A stretch of DNA of 33,351 nucleotides from an uncultured Peptococcaceae bacterium (GTDB lineage Bacteria; Bacillota; Limnochordia; Darwinibacteriales; Darwinibacteriaceae), in assembly GCA_937988745.1 (NCBI GenBank), contig CALKAR010000293.1, positions 1 through 33,351 of the forward strand, written 5' to 3'. Positions 8,649-16,028 of this stretch are shown here, in pieces. The notes beneath the pieces were generated by a model. It was not told where the DNA came from. It saw only the letters and a program-made list of their open reading frames with translations, and searched no databases. Numbering within the stretch: the first letter of the stretch is position 1; each line of letters starts with the position of its first letter. Position numbers and translations under genes: made by a program.

Positions 8649-9332
8649 ATGCGCAGAAATCTTGTCAGTCTGCTGGTCATAATCCTGCTCGCAGCCGCGC
8701 CTTCGCTGGCGGAAGCTCAAACTCAATGGATGATAGAGACTCAACTCATCACTTCTGCTTATCATGATGTAAGCCCGGTAGATTTCTCCCCAATTTCACT
8801 TACAGAACGACTGTTTGAGCTCTCCCTAGGCCTCTTGTGGAACCTGGGGGATGCTGGTCATCTACATTGCAGCCTTCCGCTGCGTACAGCAAATCATACG
8901 CTCATCGGAGGACCTACCAAACTGGGAGAAACAAGCATCTCTCTGCGTTTACCGCGCTTAAGTCTGGAAGTCTCGGGCAGCAGCACACTCTTCGGGACTT
9001 ATGGTTTCTACCGCGTCGGATTCGACCCACAGACTCCAGTGTTCAGCAGCGAGCTTGGGTTAGAGTGGACCTGGGATCCGCTGCTGACATATACTTCACT
9101 GGCGCTAACTAACCAGCGAGTAGCGCTAAAGAGCGGGCTCATGTTTGCCGCTAACAAAAGATGGGCCCTAGGGGCCCACCTCGTTTATCGCGGTTTTGCT
9201 GATGACAATCCTACCTCAGCGATGAGTTATCAGGTTTACTACCAATCTCCGCAGGGAAGGGCATGTGAAGTCGTCTTCACACATTACTTGGGTACTTCCC
9301 AGCAGAGTCTAGGCTGGAAAGTGTTATTTTGA
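8649..9332 (+). CDS. Secreted beta-strand-rich protein, possible outer-membrane beta-barrel
   Basis: I do not recognise a named family. The 227-residue protein has a clear signal peptide (1-24, ending AEAQ). The mature part is a run of short amphipathic segments alternating polar and hydrophobic residues, separated by Gly/Asn/Pro turns, with many Tyr, Trp and Phe. The last eight residues, SLGWKVLF, fit the outer-membrane beta-signal pattern (polar-x-Gly-x-x-hydrophobic-x-aromatic) with a terminal Phe. That suggests a small beta-barrel; a secreted soluble beta-sandwich is the alternative. RBS AAAGG lies 8-9 bases before the ATG. Its 3' end overlaps pepF on the other strand by 9 bases. Confidence 0.7.
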   Translation: MRRNLVSLLVIILLAAAPSLAEAQTQWMIETQLITSAYHDVSPVDFSPISLTERLFELSLGLLWNLGDAGHLHCSLPLRTANHTLIGGPTKLGETSISLRLPRLSLEVSGSSTLFGTYGFYRVGFDPQTPVFSSELGLEWTWDPLLTYTSLALTNQRVALKSGLMFAANKRWALGAHLVYRGFADDNPTSAMSYQVYYQSPQGRACEVVFTHYLGTSQQSLGWKVLF

Positions 9333-11117
9333 CAGCTGTTCCATTTCAGCTAAAAGCTCACCAAAGACCGCTATGGCCGAAGCAATCGGCTCTGGAGTGG
9401 TCATATCAACTCCGGCCCGCTTCAAGAGCTCGAGCGGATAATCAGAACCACCGCTCTTCAAGAACTCGAGATAACGCTCGCGGGCTGGTTCCCCTTCGGC
9501 TAATATCTGTTCGGCAAGTGCCACAGCTGCCGAGAAGCCGGTGGCATATTTGTAAACGTAGAAGGGGCGGTAGAAATGCGGAATCCGTGCCCATTCAAGC
9601 TCAATCAGCTTGTCGACTACAATTCCGTCACCGAAGTACTTCTTGTTTAGATCGTAGTAGATCTGGCAGAGCTGTTCAGCAGTGAGTGATTCTCCTTTAC
9701 CGATGCGATCGTGGACGATAAGTTCAAACTCAGCAAACATGGTTTGACGGAAAACAGTACCTCTAAACTGTTCCAAGAAATGATTCAGTAGATACATGCG
9801 GCGCCGTTTGTCATCAGTTTGATCAAGGAGATGGCGCATCACTAAAGTCTCGTTGACCGTAGAAGCTACTTCCGCCACGAAAATGGTATAACCTGCGGTC
9901 ACGAATGGTTGGTGCTTATTAGAGTAGTAGCTGTGCATGGCGTGACCCAACTCATGGGCGAGCGTAAACATGTTATCCAAGTTGTCCTGGTAATTCATCA
10001 GGATATATGGATGCACACCGTAAGTTCCCCAAGAGTACGCGCCGCTGGTCTTACCTCTGTTCTCCAGCCAGTCGATCCACCCTTCGGTAAAGCTCTTGTT
10101 CATATCTGCGAGATACTGCTCACCAAGGGCCTGCAGGCCTTCCTGCACCATTTCAATGGCCTTTTCCCGCGGTACAACCATCTTCTCTTCCGCCACCAAG
10201 GGCACATACAGGTCGTACATGTGCAGCTCATCAACGCCCAACATTTCCCGGCGCAGATCGACGTACTTATGGAGCAGGTTTAGATTATCATGGATAGTAC
10301 GAATCAGATTGTGGTAAACCTGAGACTGCACATTGTCTTGGTCTAAAGCCATCTCCAGCGCAGAGTCATAGCGCCTAGTCTTAGCAAAGAAACGAGCCTG
10401 CTTCAATTCAGAGGTATACATGGCTGCGAGAGTGTTTTTCCACTTCTCGTAGGTCGTATAGAGAGCAGTAAAAGCTTCTTCCCGCACTCGGCGGTCAGCG
10501 GACTCTAAGAATTGGATGTAGCGGCCGTGGGTCAGCTCCACTTTATTTCCGTCTTCATCAGTGATTTCCGGGAACTTCAGATCAGCATCATTAAACATAT
10601 TGAAGATGGTTCCCGGTGCAGCAGCCATTTCGCCCGCCTCTGCCAGGAGCTTTTCCTGTTCGACAGGCAGCGTATGGGCTTTCATACGCAAAATGTTATG
10701 CAGCAGGTGGCGGTAGATCCCCAGCTCAGGCTCTTCGTCAACCCACTGCCATACTACCTCTTCTTCCAGGCTCAAGATCTCTGGTTCCAGGAAGGAAACA
10801 GCGCTGCTGGCAAGTACTGCAGTACTTAGAGCCTGATCTGCGTAACCTTGATACTTGCTGTTCGCATTATCTTCATCACGGCGCATGTACGAGTAAGCCA
10901 CGAGGCGATCAATCAGGAGACCTAGTTCATCTCTTTTCTGCAGCACATGAAGAAGGCTAGCACTAGAGTTGATGGTTCCTTTAAGGTTTCTTACCTCTTC
11001 TAAAACGTCTTTTGCCTTCGCGAGATCCTGCTCAAACATCTCATCTGTCTCATAGATGTCTTCCAAACGCCATTTCAGTTCTTGAGGCACCTCATGCCTC
11101 TCCAATACTTTGCTCAT
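9324..11117 (-). CDS. pepF: Oligoendopeptidase F (M3 family zinc metallopeptidase)
   Basis: PepF degrades short peptides in the cytoplasm. This 597-residue protein has the usual length and domain order: an N-terminal helical domain and a C-terminal M3 catalytic domain. The zinc motif HELGH is at 388-392 with E389 catalytic; the third zinc ligand is E416 in FVAEVAS, 24 residues after H392, as in the M3 family. The Tyr-rich ARIPHFYRPFYVYKYATG stretch near the C-terminus is the conserved substrate-side region. AGGAGGG sits a few bases before the ATG. A terminator-like hairpin lies between the upstream 149-residue gene and this one. Confidence 0.97.
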   Translation of the reverse strand: MSKVLERHEVPQELKWRLEDIYETDEMFEQDLAKAKDVLEEVRNLKGTINSSASLLHVLQKRDELGLLIDRLVAYSYMRRDEDNANSKYQGYADQALSTAVLASSAVSFLEPEILSLEEEVVWQWVDEEPELGIYRHLLHNILRMKAHTLPVEQEKLLAEAGEMAAAPGTIFNMFNDADLKFPEITDEDGNKVELTHGRYIQFLESADRRVREEAFTALYTTYEKWKNTLAAMYTSELKQARFFAKTRRYDSALEMALDQDNVQSQVYHNLIRTIHDNLNLLHKYVDLRREMLGVDELHMYDLYVPLVAEEKMVVPREKAIEMVQEGLQALGEQYLADMNKSFTEGWIDWLENRGKTSGAYSWGTYGVHPYILMNYQDNLDNMFTLAHELGHAMHSYYSNKHQPFVTAGYTIFVAEVASTVNETLVMRHLLDQTDDKRRRMYLLNHFLEQFRGTVFRQTMFAEFELIVHDRIGKGESLTAEQLCQIYYDLNKKYFGDGIVVDKLIELEWARIPHFYRPFYVYKYATGFSAAVALAEQILAEGEPARERYLEFLKSGGSDYPLELLKRAGVDMTTPEPIASAIAVFGELLAEMEQLSK

Positions 11118-11136
11118 ATTTGCCCTCCTAGAATCG

Positions 11137-11167
11137 AAGGGAAACGCCCAAAGAGGACGTTTCCCTT
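11137..11167 (-). other. Hairpin in the pepF leader region
   Basis: A perfect 10-base inverted repeat (AAGGGAAACG / CGTTTCCCTT) with an 11-base loop lies between the 149-residue gene and pepF. It has no run of T on the minus strand, so it is not a typical intrinsic terminator. It may be an RNA processing or stability element, or a weak attenuator. Confidence 0.4.
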
Positions 11168-11183
11168 AATTATTTGTATATTT

Positions 11184-11633
11184 CTAATTCAACCACAATG
11201 TATAAGACCGTACGCCTTTTCTAACTTCCTCACATCTAACAAGCCCACAGCGTTCCAAGAAATCCAGGTCTTGCTGCAGGGAATTCTCATAACGGAAATC
11301 TGCTGGATAGCGCGCTTGTCCCTCTGCGATCTGCCGCAGGGTGTTCAACGGCTCTTGCGGCAAAATGGGCACGAGTTTCTGCTTCCACACATTCTGATAC
11401 TCTTCAGCAAGTGTATCTGCGCCGTTTGCGTGGCTGTGTTTGTAGTTCTCCACCATTTCTTGCAGCTGTTTTTCAGAAATTTCTACCATGTCGGCGGCCG
11501 ATGGAATAAGACTCGCGTCGTCTTTGCAGGCGCTTACAATACCATAAATCTGCAGTGCTGGCCGCCCCTCAAAAGATTCTGCCATTGAGTACAGTACCTG
11601 TTGCCTTTCTGTAATATCAACTGAGTTTGTCAA
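11184..11633 (-). CDS. Conserved-looking hypothetical protein, possible winged-helix C-terminus
   Basis: I do not recognise this 149-residue protein. It is soluble and acidic, predicted mostly helical, with no signal or membrane segment. The last 35 residues (FRYENSLQQDLDFLERCGLV followed by a turn and RSYTLWL) look like a winged-helix layout: a helix, a basic wing and a closing strand. The frame resembles YwgA-type proteins weakly, which I would not rely on. Start is TTG at 11633; AAGGAGG lies 11 bases upstream. It lies 84 bases after the PrcB-like gene in the same direction. The longer opposite-strand frame here is Cys/His-rich and lacks a ribosome binding site. Confidence 0.7.
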   Translation of the reverse strand: MTNSVDITERQQVLYSMAESFEGRPALQIYGIVSACKDDASLIPSAADMVEISEKQLQEMVENYKHSHANGADTLAEEYQNVWKQKLVPILPQEPLNTLRQIAEGQARYPADFRYENSLQQDLDFLERCGLVRCEEVRKGVRSYTLWLN

Positions 11634-11717
11634 GTATCGTATGGCCTCCTTAAATCCCTTGAGGCGCGTTTAATTTCTTCGCCATCGACCAAAAAAACCC
11701 TGCTAGTTTGGCAAAAT

Positions 11718-12194
11718 TTATTGCAATATATTCATTTGACCAAATAGCTCCTCGGCGGGATCGACAAATCTGACAGTTTCGACTTTATCCAGATATTCCC
11801 GAGGAAGGGTAACCAGGTCTGTTGGATAGGTAAACGCCATGGTCACCATCTCACCTGGGCCTGGACTCCTGCGGCTGACTTGAACAGTGAGAGTTCTGTC
11901 AGAAAGGACTATCTTATCTATATTGACAGCATAGCCACCAGTGCTGTGCTCACCTAAATAGACCAGAATCGGGAACTCGGTTTCCCAATCAATTTCGAAA
12001 CTGCGCCTCACAGGCGGTTCCATTCGACCAAGCTGACGACTCCACTCTTCTGGAGTGGCAGCAGCGGCATACTGCAGATGCCGAGCAGGCTCGTACACCC
12101 AAGAGGAAGTATCGCGGGAACTCTCGTAGATGACCACGTCACTCCCCCCGAGCAGCAGAAATGCTAACAGCATCATGGCAAAGATCCTGTACAT
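11718..12194 (-). CDS. Exported PrcB_C-domain protein
   Basis: A 158-residue protein with an N-terminal signal or anchor (1-18) and no lipobox cysteine. Residues about 72-148 match the PrcB_C domain: STGGYAV (84-90), PGPGEMV (111-117) and the TYP triplet (122-124), then a closing VRFVD strand. The domain was named from PrcB, a subunit of the Treponema denticola dentilisin protease complex, and is common in exported Bacillota proteins, where its role is mostly unknown. It follows the JAMM-LysM gene by 30 bases, so a link to envelope proteolysis is plausible but unproven. The ribosome binding site is weak (GGGGCGAG). Confidence 0.75.
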   Translation of the reverse strand: MYRIFAMMLLAFLLLGGSDVVIYESSRDTSSWVYEPARHLQYAAAATPEEWSRQLGRMEPPVRRSFEIDWETEFPILVYLGEHSTGGYAVNIDKIVLSDRTLTVQVSRRSPGPGEMVTMAFTYPTDLVTLPREYLDKVETVRFVDPAEELFGQMNILQ

Positions 12195-12224
12195 AATCTC
12201 GCCCCAATCCTTTAAGATTTGTGT

Positions 12225-13160
12225 TTATGGACTAGGTTTTTCCGGAACCACAAGAGTTATACCAGCGGTGATGCGGCTTGGATCAGATATATTATTCGCC
12301 TCAACGATTAGCTGATACAATGTGGCATCGCCATAGTATTTCTCGGCGATAGTCCACAGGCTTTCACCGTGTTCTACTATATGCAGGCGAGGACCCACCG
12401 GAGGTGAGACGACTTCTGTTGGCGCAGGGCCAGGAGTCACTTTAACAACGGGTTCCTCTTGAGAAGTCTCTGTCTGCATCTCTGCAATAACCTCTGGAGG
12501 CGCTCCTTCCGCATCTGTAAGACGGTTTGCATACCAGCGGTATCCCTGCACTCCTGCTCCACCTAAAATGAGCAGCAGAAGGAGAACCGCCACCATCCGT
12601 GCCCAACCGCGGGATGGGCCGCGCAGAGAAGCAGGTTCTTCGCCATAATCTGCGCGGAGTATGTAGTAGCCAGGAAGCTTACGCCAATGATGATCTACAC
12701 AGTGGTATAGGGCCCGATCGCCGTGCACTGCATCAATCACATACGCGATATGCCAGGGGCGCGGGAATAGCCTGTGATGCTGCTGCTTGTCAAAGGCCGA
12801 CAGAAAAACGCCAAATCCGGGATGGCTGTGCATCCAGCCTACAATCCGCAGATTGCTGCCTGATGCCTGCAGAGAGCGCTGGACTGCGTGGTAATCTTCT
12901 TGGGTCAGGGCAAAGCGGGAAGCTGCTTGTCTGGAGCTGGCCAGGGGCACAAACTGCTCAACCAATATCTCGTACTCTTCCAGACTTTTCAGATTACGTT
13001 TCCGACCAACCAAGAACCCACCGCGCTCGCCAGTAGGACTCTCCTGGGCAAAACGATCCATCTGCATAAAGACCTCTTCCCGGAAAACAACGCGGGGAAA
13101 CGGGCCGGCCTTGCCTACGAGAAATCGCCGAACACCTGCGGCGCTGCGCTGTCCATACAT
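12225..13160 (-). CDS. JAMM (JAB1/MPN) metalloprotease domain fused to a transmembrane helix and LysM
   Basis: Residues about 20-165 form a JAB/MPN domain with an intact JAMM zinc site: E45 (ERGGFLVG), then H111-S-H113, seven residues, S121, two residues, D124. A single transmembrane segment follows (about 188-204), then a Pro/Glu/Thr-rich linker (215-255) and a C-terminal LysM domain (about 259-305; HIVEHGESLWTIAEKYYGD) that binds GlcNAc-containing glycan. There is no N-terminal signal peptide, so the simplest topology puts the protease inside and LysM outside. Prokaryotic JAMM proteins cleave ubiquitin-like or C-terminal-extended peptides (Mec+, deSAMPylases); no such substrate is encoded nearby. 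GGGGAG precedes the ATG; glsA ends 14 bases upstream. The domain calls are firm, the function is not. Confidence 0.85.
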   Translation of the reverse strand: MYGQRSAAGVRRFLVGKAGPFPRVVFREEVFMQMDRFAQESPTGERGGFLVGRKRNLKSLEEYEILVEQFVPLASSRQAASRFALTQEDYHAVQRSLQASGSNLRIVGWMHSHPGFGVFLSAFDKQQHHRLFPRPWHIAYVIDAVHGDRALYHCVDHHWRKLPGYYILRADYGEEPASLRGPSRGWARMVAVLLLLLILGGAGVQGYRWYANRLTDAEGAPPEVIAEMQTETSQEEPVVKVTPGPAPTEVVSPPVGPRLHIVEHGESLWTIAEKYYGDATLYQLIVEANNISDPSRITAGITLVVPEKPSP

Positions 13161-13174
13161 GGCTTTCTCTCCCC

Positions 13175-14095
13175 TTAAAAGATACTAAGTTCAAACTGCC
13201 GGGACAGGTCACGCAACATTCTCACACCGACAATGCTGTTCCCCTTTCCATCGAGGGCTGGACCGAAAGTGCCAATACCAAACCGACCTGGAACAGCGGC
13301 TAAAATACCGCCAGCGACACCACTCTTAGCGGGAATACCAACCTTGATGGCGAATTCACCAGAGGCATTGTACATCCCGCAGGTCACCATAAAGGTAGTG
13401 GCAAGACGTACAATGCTCCGGGGCAGCAGCCGTTTGCCATCAAGAGTAACCCCCTTGTCTGCCACAAACAGCCCGATCCGGGCTAGTTCTTCGCAAGTAA
13501 CGAGAATAGAGCACTGACGGAAATAGAGATCGACTACCTCTTCTACATCGCCATCCAACACTCCTGTATCCTTGAGGAAATAGGCGAGTGCCCGGTTGCG
13601 GTGGCCAGTTTCTTTTTCCGACCGGTACACATTCTCGTCTATGTAGACAGGACGTCCGAGAATCTCTTCCAAAAGATCTGTAACTCGAGCAAAGCGCTCC
13701 TCCACTGTTTGGCCCTGCAGCATTCCGCAAACAGCAATGGCACCAGCGTTGATCATGGGGTTGAGCGGGCGTCGCTCAGCTGTTTCCAGTTTAACTATGC
13801 TGTTGAAGGGATCACCTGTTGGTTCTGGGCCAACTCGGGAAAAGACTTCTTCCTCTCCGCAATCTCTGAGCACTACCATCAGTGTAATTATCTTAGATAT
13901 GCTCTGCAGAGTGAAGTGCACGCGGCAGTCACCTGCCGAAACTAAGCCTTCCCGGCCCCACACTGCAATGCCAGCCAGCGACGGATCACCCTTCCCCAAT
14001 TCAGGTATATAGTCCGCTACCTGACCTAGATAGTGAGCTGAACGATGCTCTTCTACGAGCCGATCGAGAACATCTTGGAGATGGGCTTGATTCAT
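13175..14095 (-). CDS. glsA: Glutaminase
   Basis: GlsA hydrolyses glutamine to glutamate and ammonia. The 306-residue length is standard. The beta-lactamase-like catalytic motif S-x-x-K is at S65-K68 (FTLQSISKI). The PLNPMINAGAI block and the GIPAKSGVAGGI block near the C-terminus are hallmarks of this family. AAAGGAG lies 9 bases before the ATG. It is first in a run with the JAMM-LysM and PrcB-like genes, and follows directly after the terminator of the diguanylate cyclase gene, so its promoter must lie in or next to that 50-base gap. Confidence 0.96.
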   Translation of the reverse strand: MNQAHLQDVLDRLVEEHRSAHYLGQVADYIPELGKGDPSLAGIAVWGREGLVSAGDCRVHFTLQSISKIITLMVVLRDCGEEEVFSRVGPEPTGDPFNSIVKLETAERRPLNPMINAGAIAVCGMLQGQTVEERFARVTDLLEEILGRPVYIDENVYRSEKETGHRNRALAYFLKDTGVLDGDVEEVVDLYFRQCSILVTCEELARIGLFVADKGVTLDGKRLLPRSIVRLATTFMVTCGMYNASGEFAIKVGIPAKSGVAGGILAAVPGRFGIGTFGPALDGKGNSIVGVRMLRDLSRQFELSIF

Positions 14096-14143
14096 TCAGC
14101 GTTGCTCCTTTCAGAGAACCTCCCTACTAGAGATCCTTCGGCT

Positions 14144-14169
14144 AAAAAAAGACCCTTTCTAGGGTCTTT
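14144..14169 (-). terminator. Intrinsic terminator of the diguanylate cyclase gene
   Basis: An 8-base perfect stem (AAAGACCC / GGGTCTTT) with a 6-base loop begins at the gene's stop codon and is followed on the minus strand by seven T. It separates the lon-engB-cyclase unit from glsA. Confidence 0.88.
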
Positions 14170-15370
14170 AGATAGAATGATATGCTGCAGTTTTACCCCA
14201 AGAATGACAGCAGTTCTTACCGGAGCGCTTGGCTTGATACATAGCCTGGTCGGCTAAGGCCAAGAGCTGGTGTTTATCTACTGTATCTTCAGGACAAGCG
14301 GCTATACCAATTGAAACTGTAATACGTCCCTTTTGCCGGGCAAAGGTCGCTCCGGCAAGGGCCATTTGGATGCGGCAGGCCACCTGTTCTGCTTGAGTGC
14401 GGGTCATTTTGGGCAGAAGCACTACGAATTCTTCGCCCCCATAGCGGATTACCTTGTCATCAGAGCGGATCACGCTCTGGATGAGCTGTGCCAAGGCAAT
14501 CAATACTTTGTCTCCAGCAGCGTGGCCATGTTCGTCATTAAATACCTTGAAGTCATCGATATCAATAAAGAGCGCTGCCATGGGCTCAACAGCCGGATCA
14601 GACAACCACTGGTTGAGATAGCGGAAGTTGTACACTCCGGTCTTCGAATCGAGCAGTAGTTCCCGCTCGAGCTCCTGGCGGAGCCCCCGCTCAACGCTAA
14701 TCTTAATGCGCATTTCAAGGAAACGGGAAAATTGAATAAACACGATACCCAAAAGAACAATGCCCCAAGTGGAGTACTGGGCTGCAAACAGGGTAAAAAT
14801 AGTACCCCAAAACCATGCAATCAGATCGTTGTCGACAGTGCGGAGGATGCGCCTGAGGCGCCTTCGGATCCCCCTGCCCTGCACCACCGTACTGATTATT
14901 GTAACCGACCCTACGTTCACAACAATGTAGGCTATGCCACCCGCCAGCATGGCCCAAATGTCGGTTAACCAAACATCATAGCCAAACGTACCGCCCAGCT
15001 GTCCGTAAACAGCACCGCAGGCCACTGCGCTGAGCGAGAGCTGCCCCATGTTGAACAGCGCCCGATCCACGCTCTTACGGTGAACTAGAAAGTCAACAAA
15101 GCCTGCCAGAAGAGAAATTAGAATTCCGGCTCCGGTACCGTATAAGAAAATTGCAGGAAACACAACTGCAGTGCCAAGGGAGTAGTTCATTTGATTCTCC
15201 ACTGTGACGGACCGGGCATACATAAAGCCAGTAAGCGCGGCGAAAAGGCCCAGCTGGGGCCAATGTTCCCAAGGTATTTCCGGAATAAAGCGCACCATCC
15301 CTAAGGCGGCACCGATCACAAAAGCTGTGATCAATACATTGTAAAGCAGCTTTGAGCGCGCCTTCTTCAT
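14168..15370 (-). CDS. Membrane-bound diguanylate cyclase (GGDEF)
   Basis: A 400-residue protein: an N-terminal integral membrane region of about seven or eight helices (about 9-215), a short coiled linker, then a GGDEF domain (about 240-390). The active-site motif is GGEEF (311-315), a functional variant, and the product-inhibition site RSDD (302-305) lies exactly five residues before it, so an active, feedback-controlled cyclase making c-di-GMP is expected. The membrane region looks like a MASE-type sensor I cannot name. I start it at ATG 15370, with GAGGGAG about 5 bases upstream; a TTG 33 bases earlier has no site. It sits 58 bases after engB, a place often taken by hem genes in Bacilli. 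Confidence 0.9.
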   Translation of the reverse strand: MKKARSKLLYNVLITAFVIGAALGMVRFIPEIPWEHWPQLGLFAALTGFMYARSVTVENQMNYSLGTAVVFPAIFLYGTGAGILISLLAGFVDFLVHRKSVDRALFNMGQLSLSAVACGAVYGQLGGTFGYDVWLTDIWAMLAGGIAYIVVNVGSVTIISTVVQGRGIRRRLRRILRTVDNDLIAWFWGTIFTLFAAQYSTWGIVLLGIVFIQFSRFLEMRIKISVERGLRQELERELLLDSKTGVYNFRYLNQWLSDPAVEPMAALFIDIDDFKVFNDEHGHAAGDKVLIALAQLIQSVIRSDDKVIRYGGEEFVVLLPKMTRTQAEQVACRIQMALAGATFARQKGRITVSIGIAACPEDTVDKHQLLALADQAMYQAKRSGKNCCHSWGKTAAYHSI

Positions 15371-15428
15371 TACTTCTCCCTCTCCCAAACGCTTCGCAAA
15401 CAAATGGCACTAATTGTCTAATAATTCT

Positions 15429-16028
15429 TCACAGATTGTCCTTTTCCTGCTTGTCCTGGACTAAATTTCCAATTTGCCGCAGGACGTCAGGAACGCCCAG
15501 TCGCGTTTCAGCAGAGAAAGCAATTGCGGGAACTCCCAACGTTTCACGAATGATCTTTAAGTGACGAGCTTGTTTACCGCGGCTGATTTTGTCGGCCTTA
15601 GTGGCGACAACGAAAAACGGCATTTCCATGTGCCGCAGCCAGCTGCACATCATCTGGTCGTCATTGGTCGGCTTGTGCCTCATATCCACCAGCTGAATAA
15701 CACCTTTCAGATTCTGGCGGTTCATTAAATAGCCTTCAATCATGCCCTGCCAGCTTTGGCGGACGTGTTCAGGAACCTTGGCAAATCCATAGCCAGGCAG
15801 GTCGACTAAAACGATGCGATCGATGCGATAGAAATTGAGAGTCTGTGTACGCCCAGGCTGACCCGATGTGCGGGCCAGCTTACGGCGGTTAACCACAGCG
15901 TTGATAAGAGAAGATTTACCAACATTGGAGCGGCCCACGAGCGCTATTTCAGGCAGCTCGTGGGCGGGATATTGACTTTCGTTAACAGCACTCAGCATAA
16001 ACTCACAGTCATGGAGATTCAGCTTCAC
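15429..16028 (-). CDS. engB: Ribosome biogenesis GTP-binding protein EngB/YsxC
   Basis: This TrmE-Era-type GTPase (199 residues) helps late assembly of the large ribosomal subunit. G-motifs are visible: G1 GRSNVGKS (32-39), G3 DLPGYG (76-81) and G4 TKAD (143-146). The GTG start overlaps the lon stop as GTGA (4 bases), indicating coupled translation. The lon-engB order is conserved in Bacillota. Confidence 0.96.
   Translation of the reverse strand: MKLNLHDCEFMLSAVNESQYPAHELPEIALVGRSNVGKSSLINAVVNRRKLARTSGQPGRTQTLNFYRIDRIVLVDLPGYGFAKVPEHVRQSWQGMIEGYLMNRQNLKGVIQLVDMRHKPTNDDQMMCSWLRHMEMPFFVVATKADKISRGKQARHLKIIRETLGVPAIAFSAETRLGVPDVLRQIGNLVQDKQEKDNL

Noticed and set aside
9162..9178. Palindrome TGGGCCCTAGGGGCCCA in the beta-barrel gene
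   Set aside because: A 7-base GC-rich inverted repeat with a 3-base loop inside coding sequence and no T-tract; more likely chance than a site.
11082..11588. 168-residue plus-strand frame opposite the 149-residue gene
   Set aside because: Rich in Cys, His and Phe, no ribosome binding site, and it overlaps the pepF start; the minus-strand gene has AAGGAGG.
11634..11717. Possible terminator or promoter between the PrcB-like gene and the 149-residue gene
   Set aside because: There is a run of seven T on the minus strand but only a short, imperfect stem (CCAAA / TTTGG) next to it, and no convincing -35/-10 pair.
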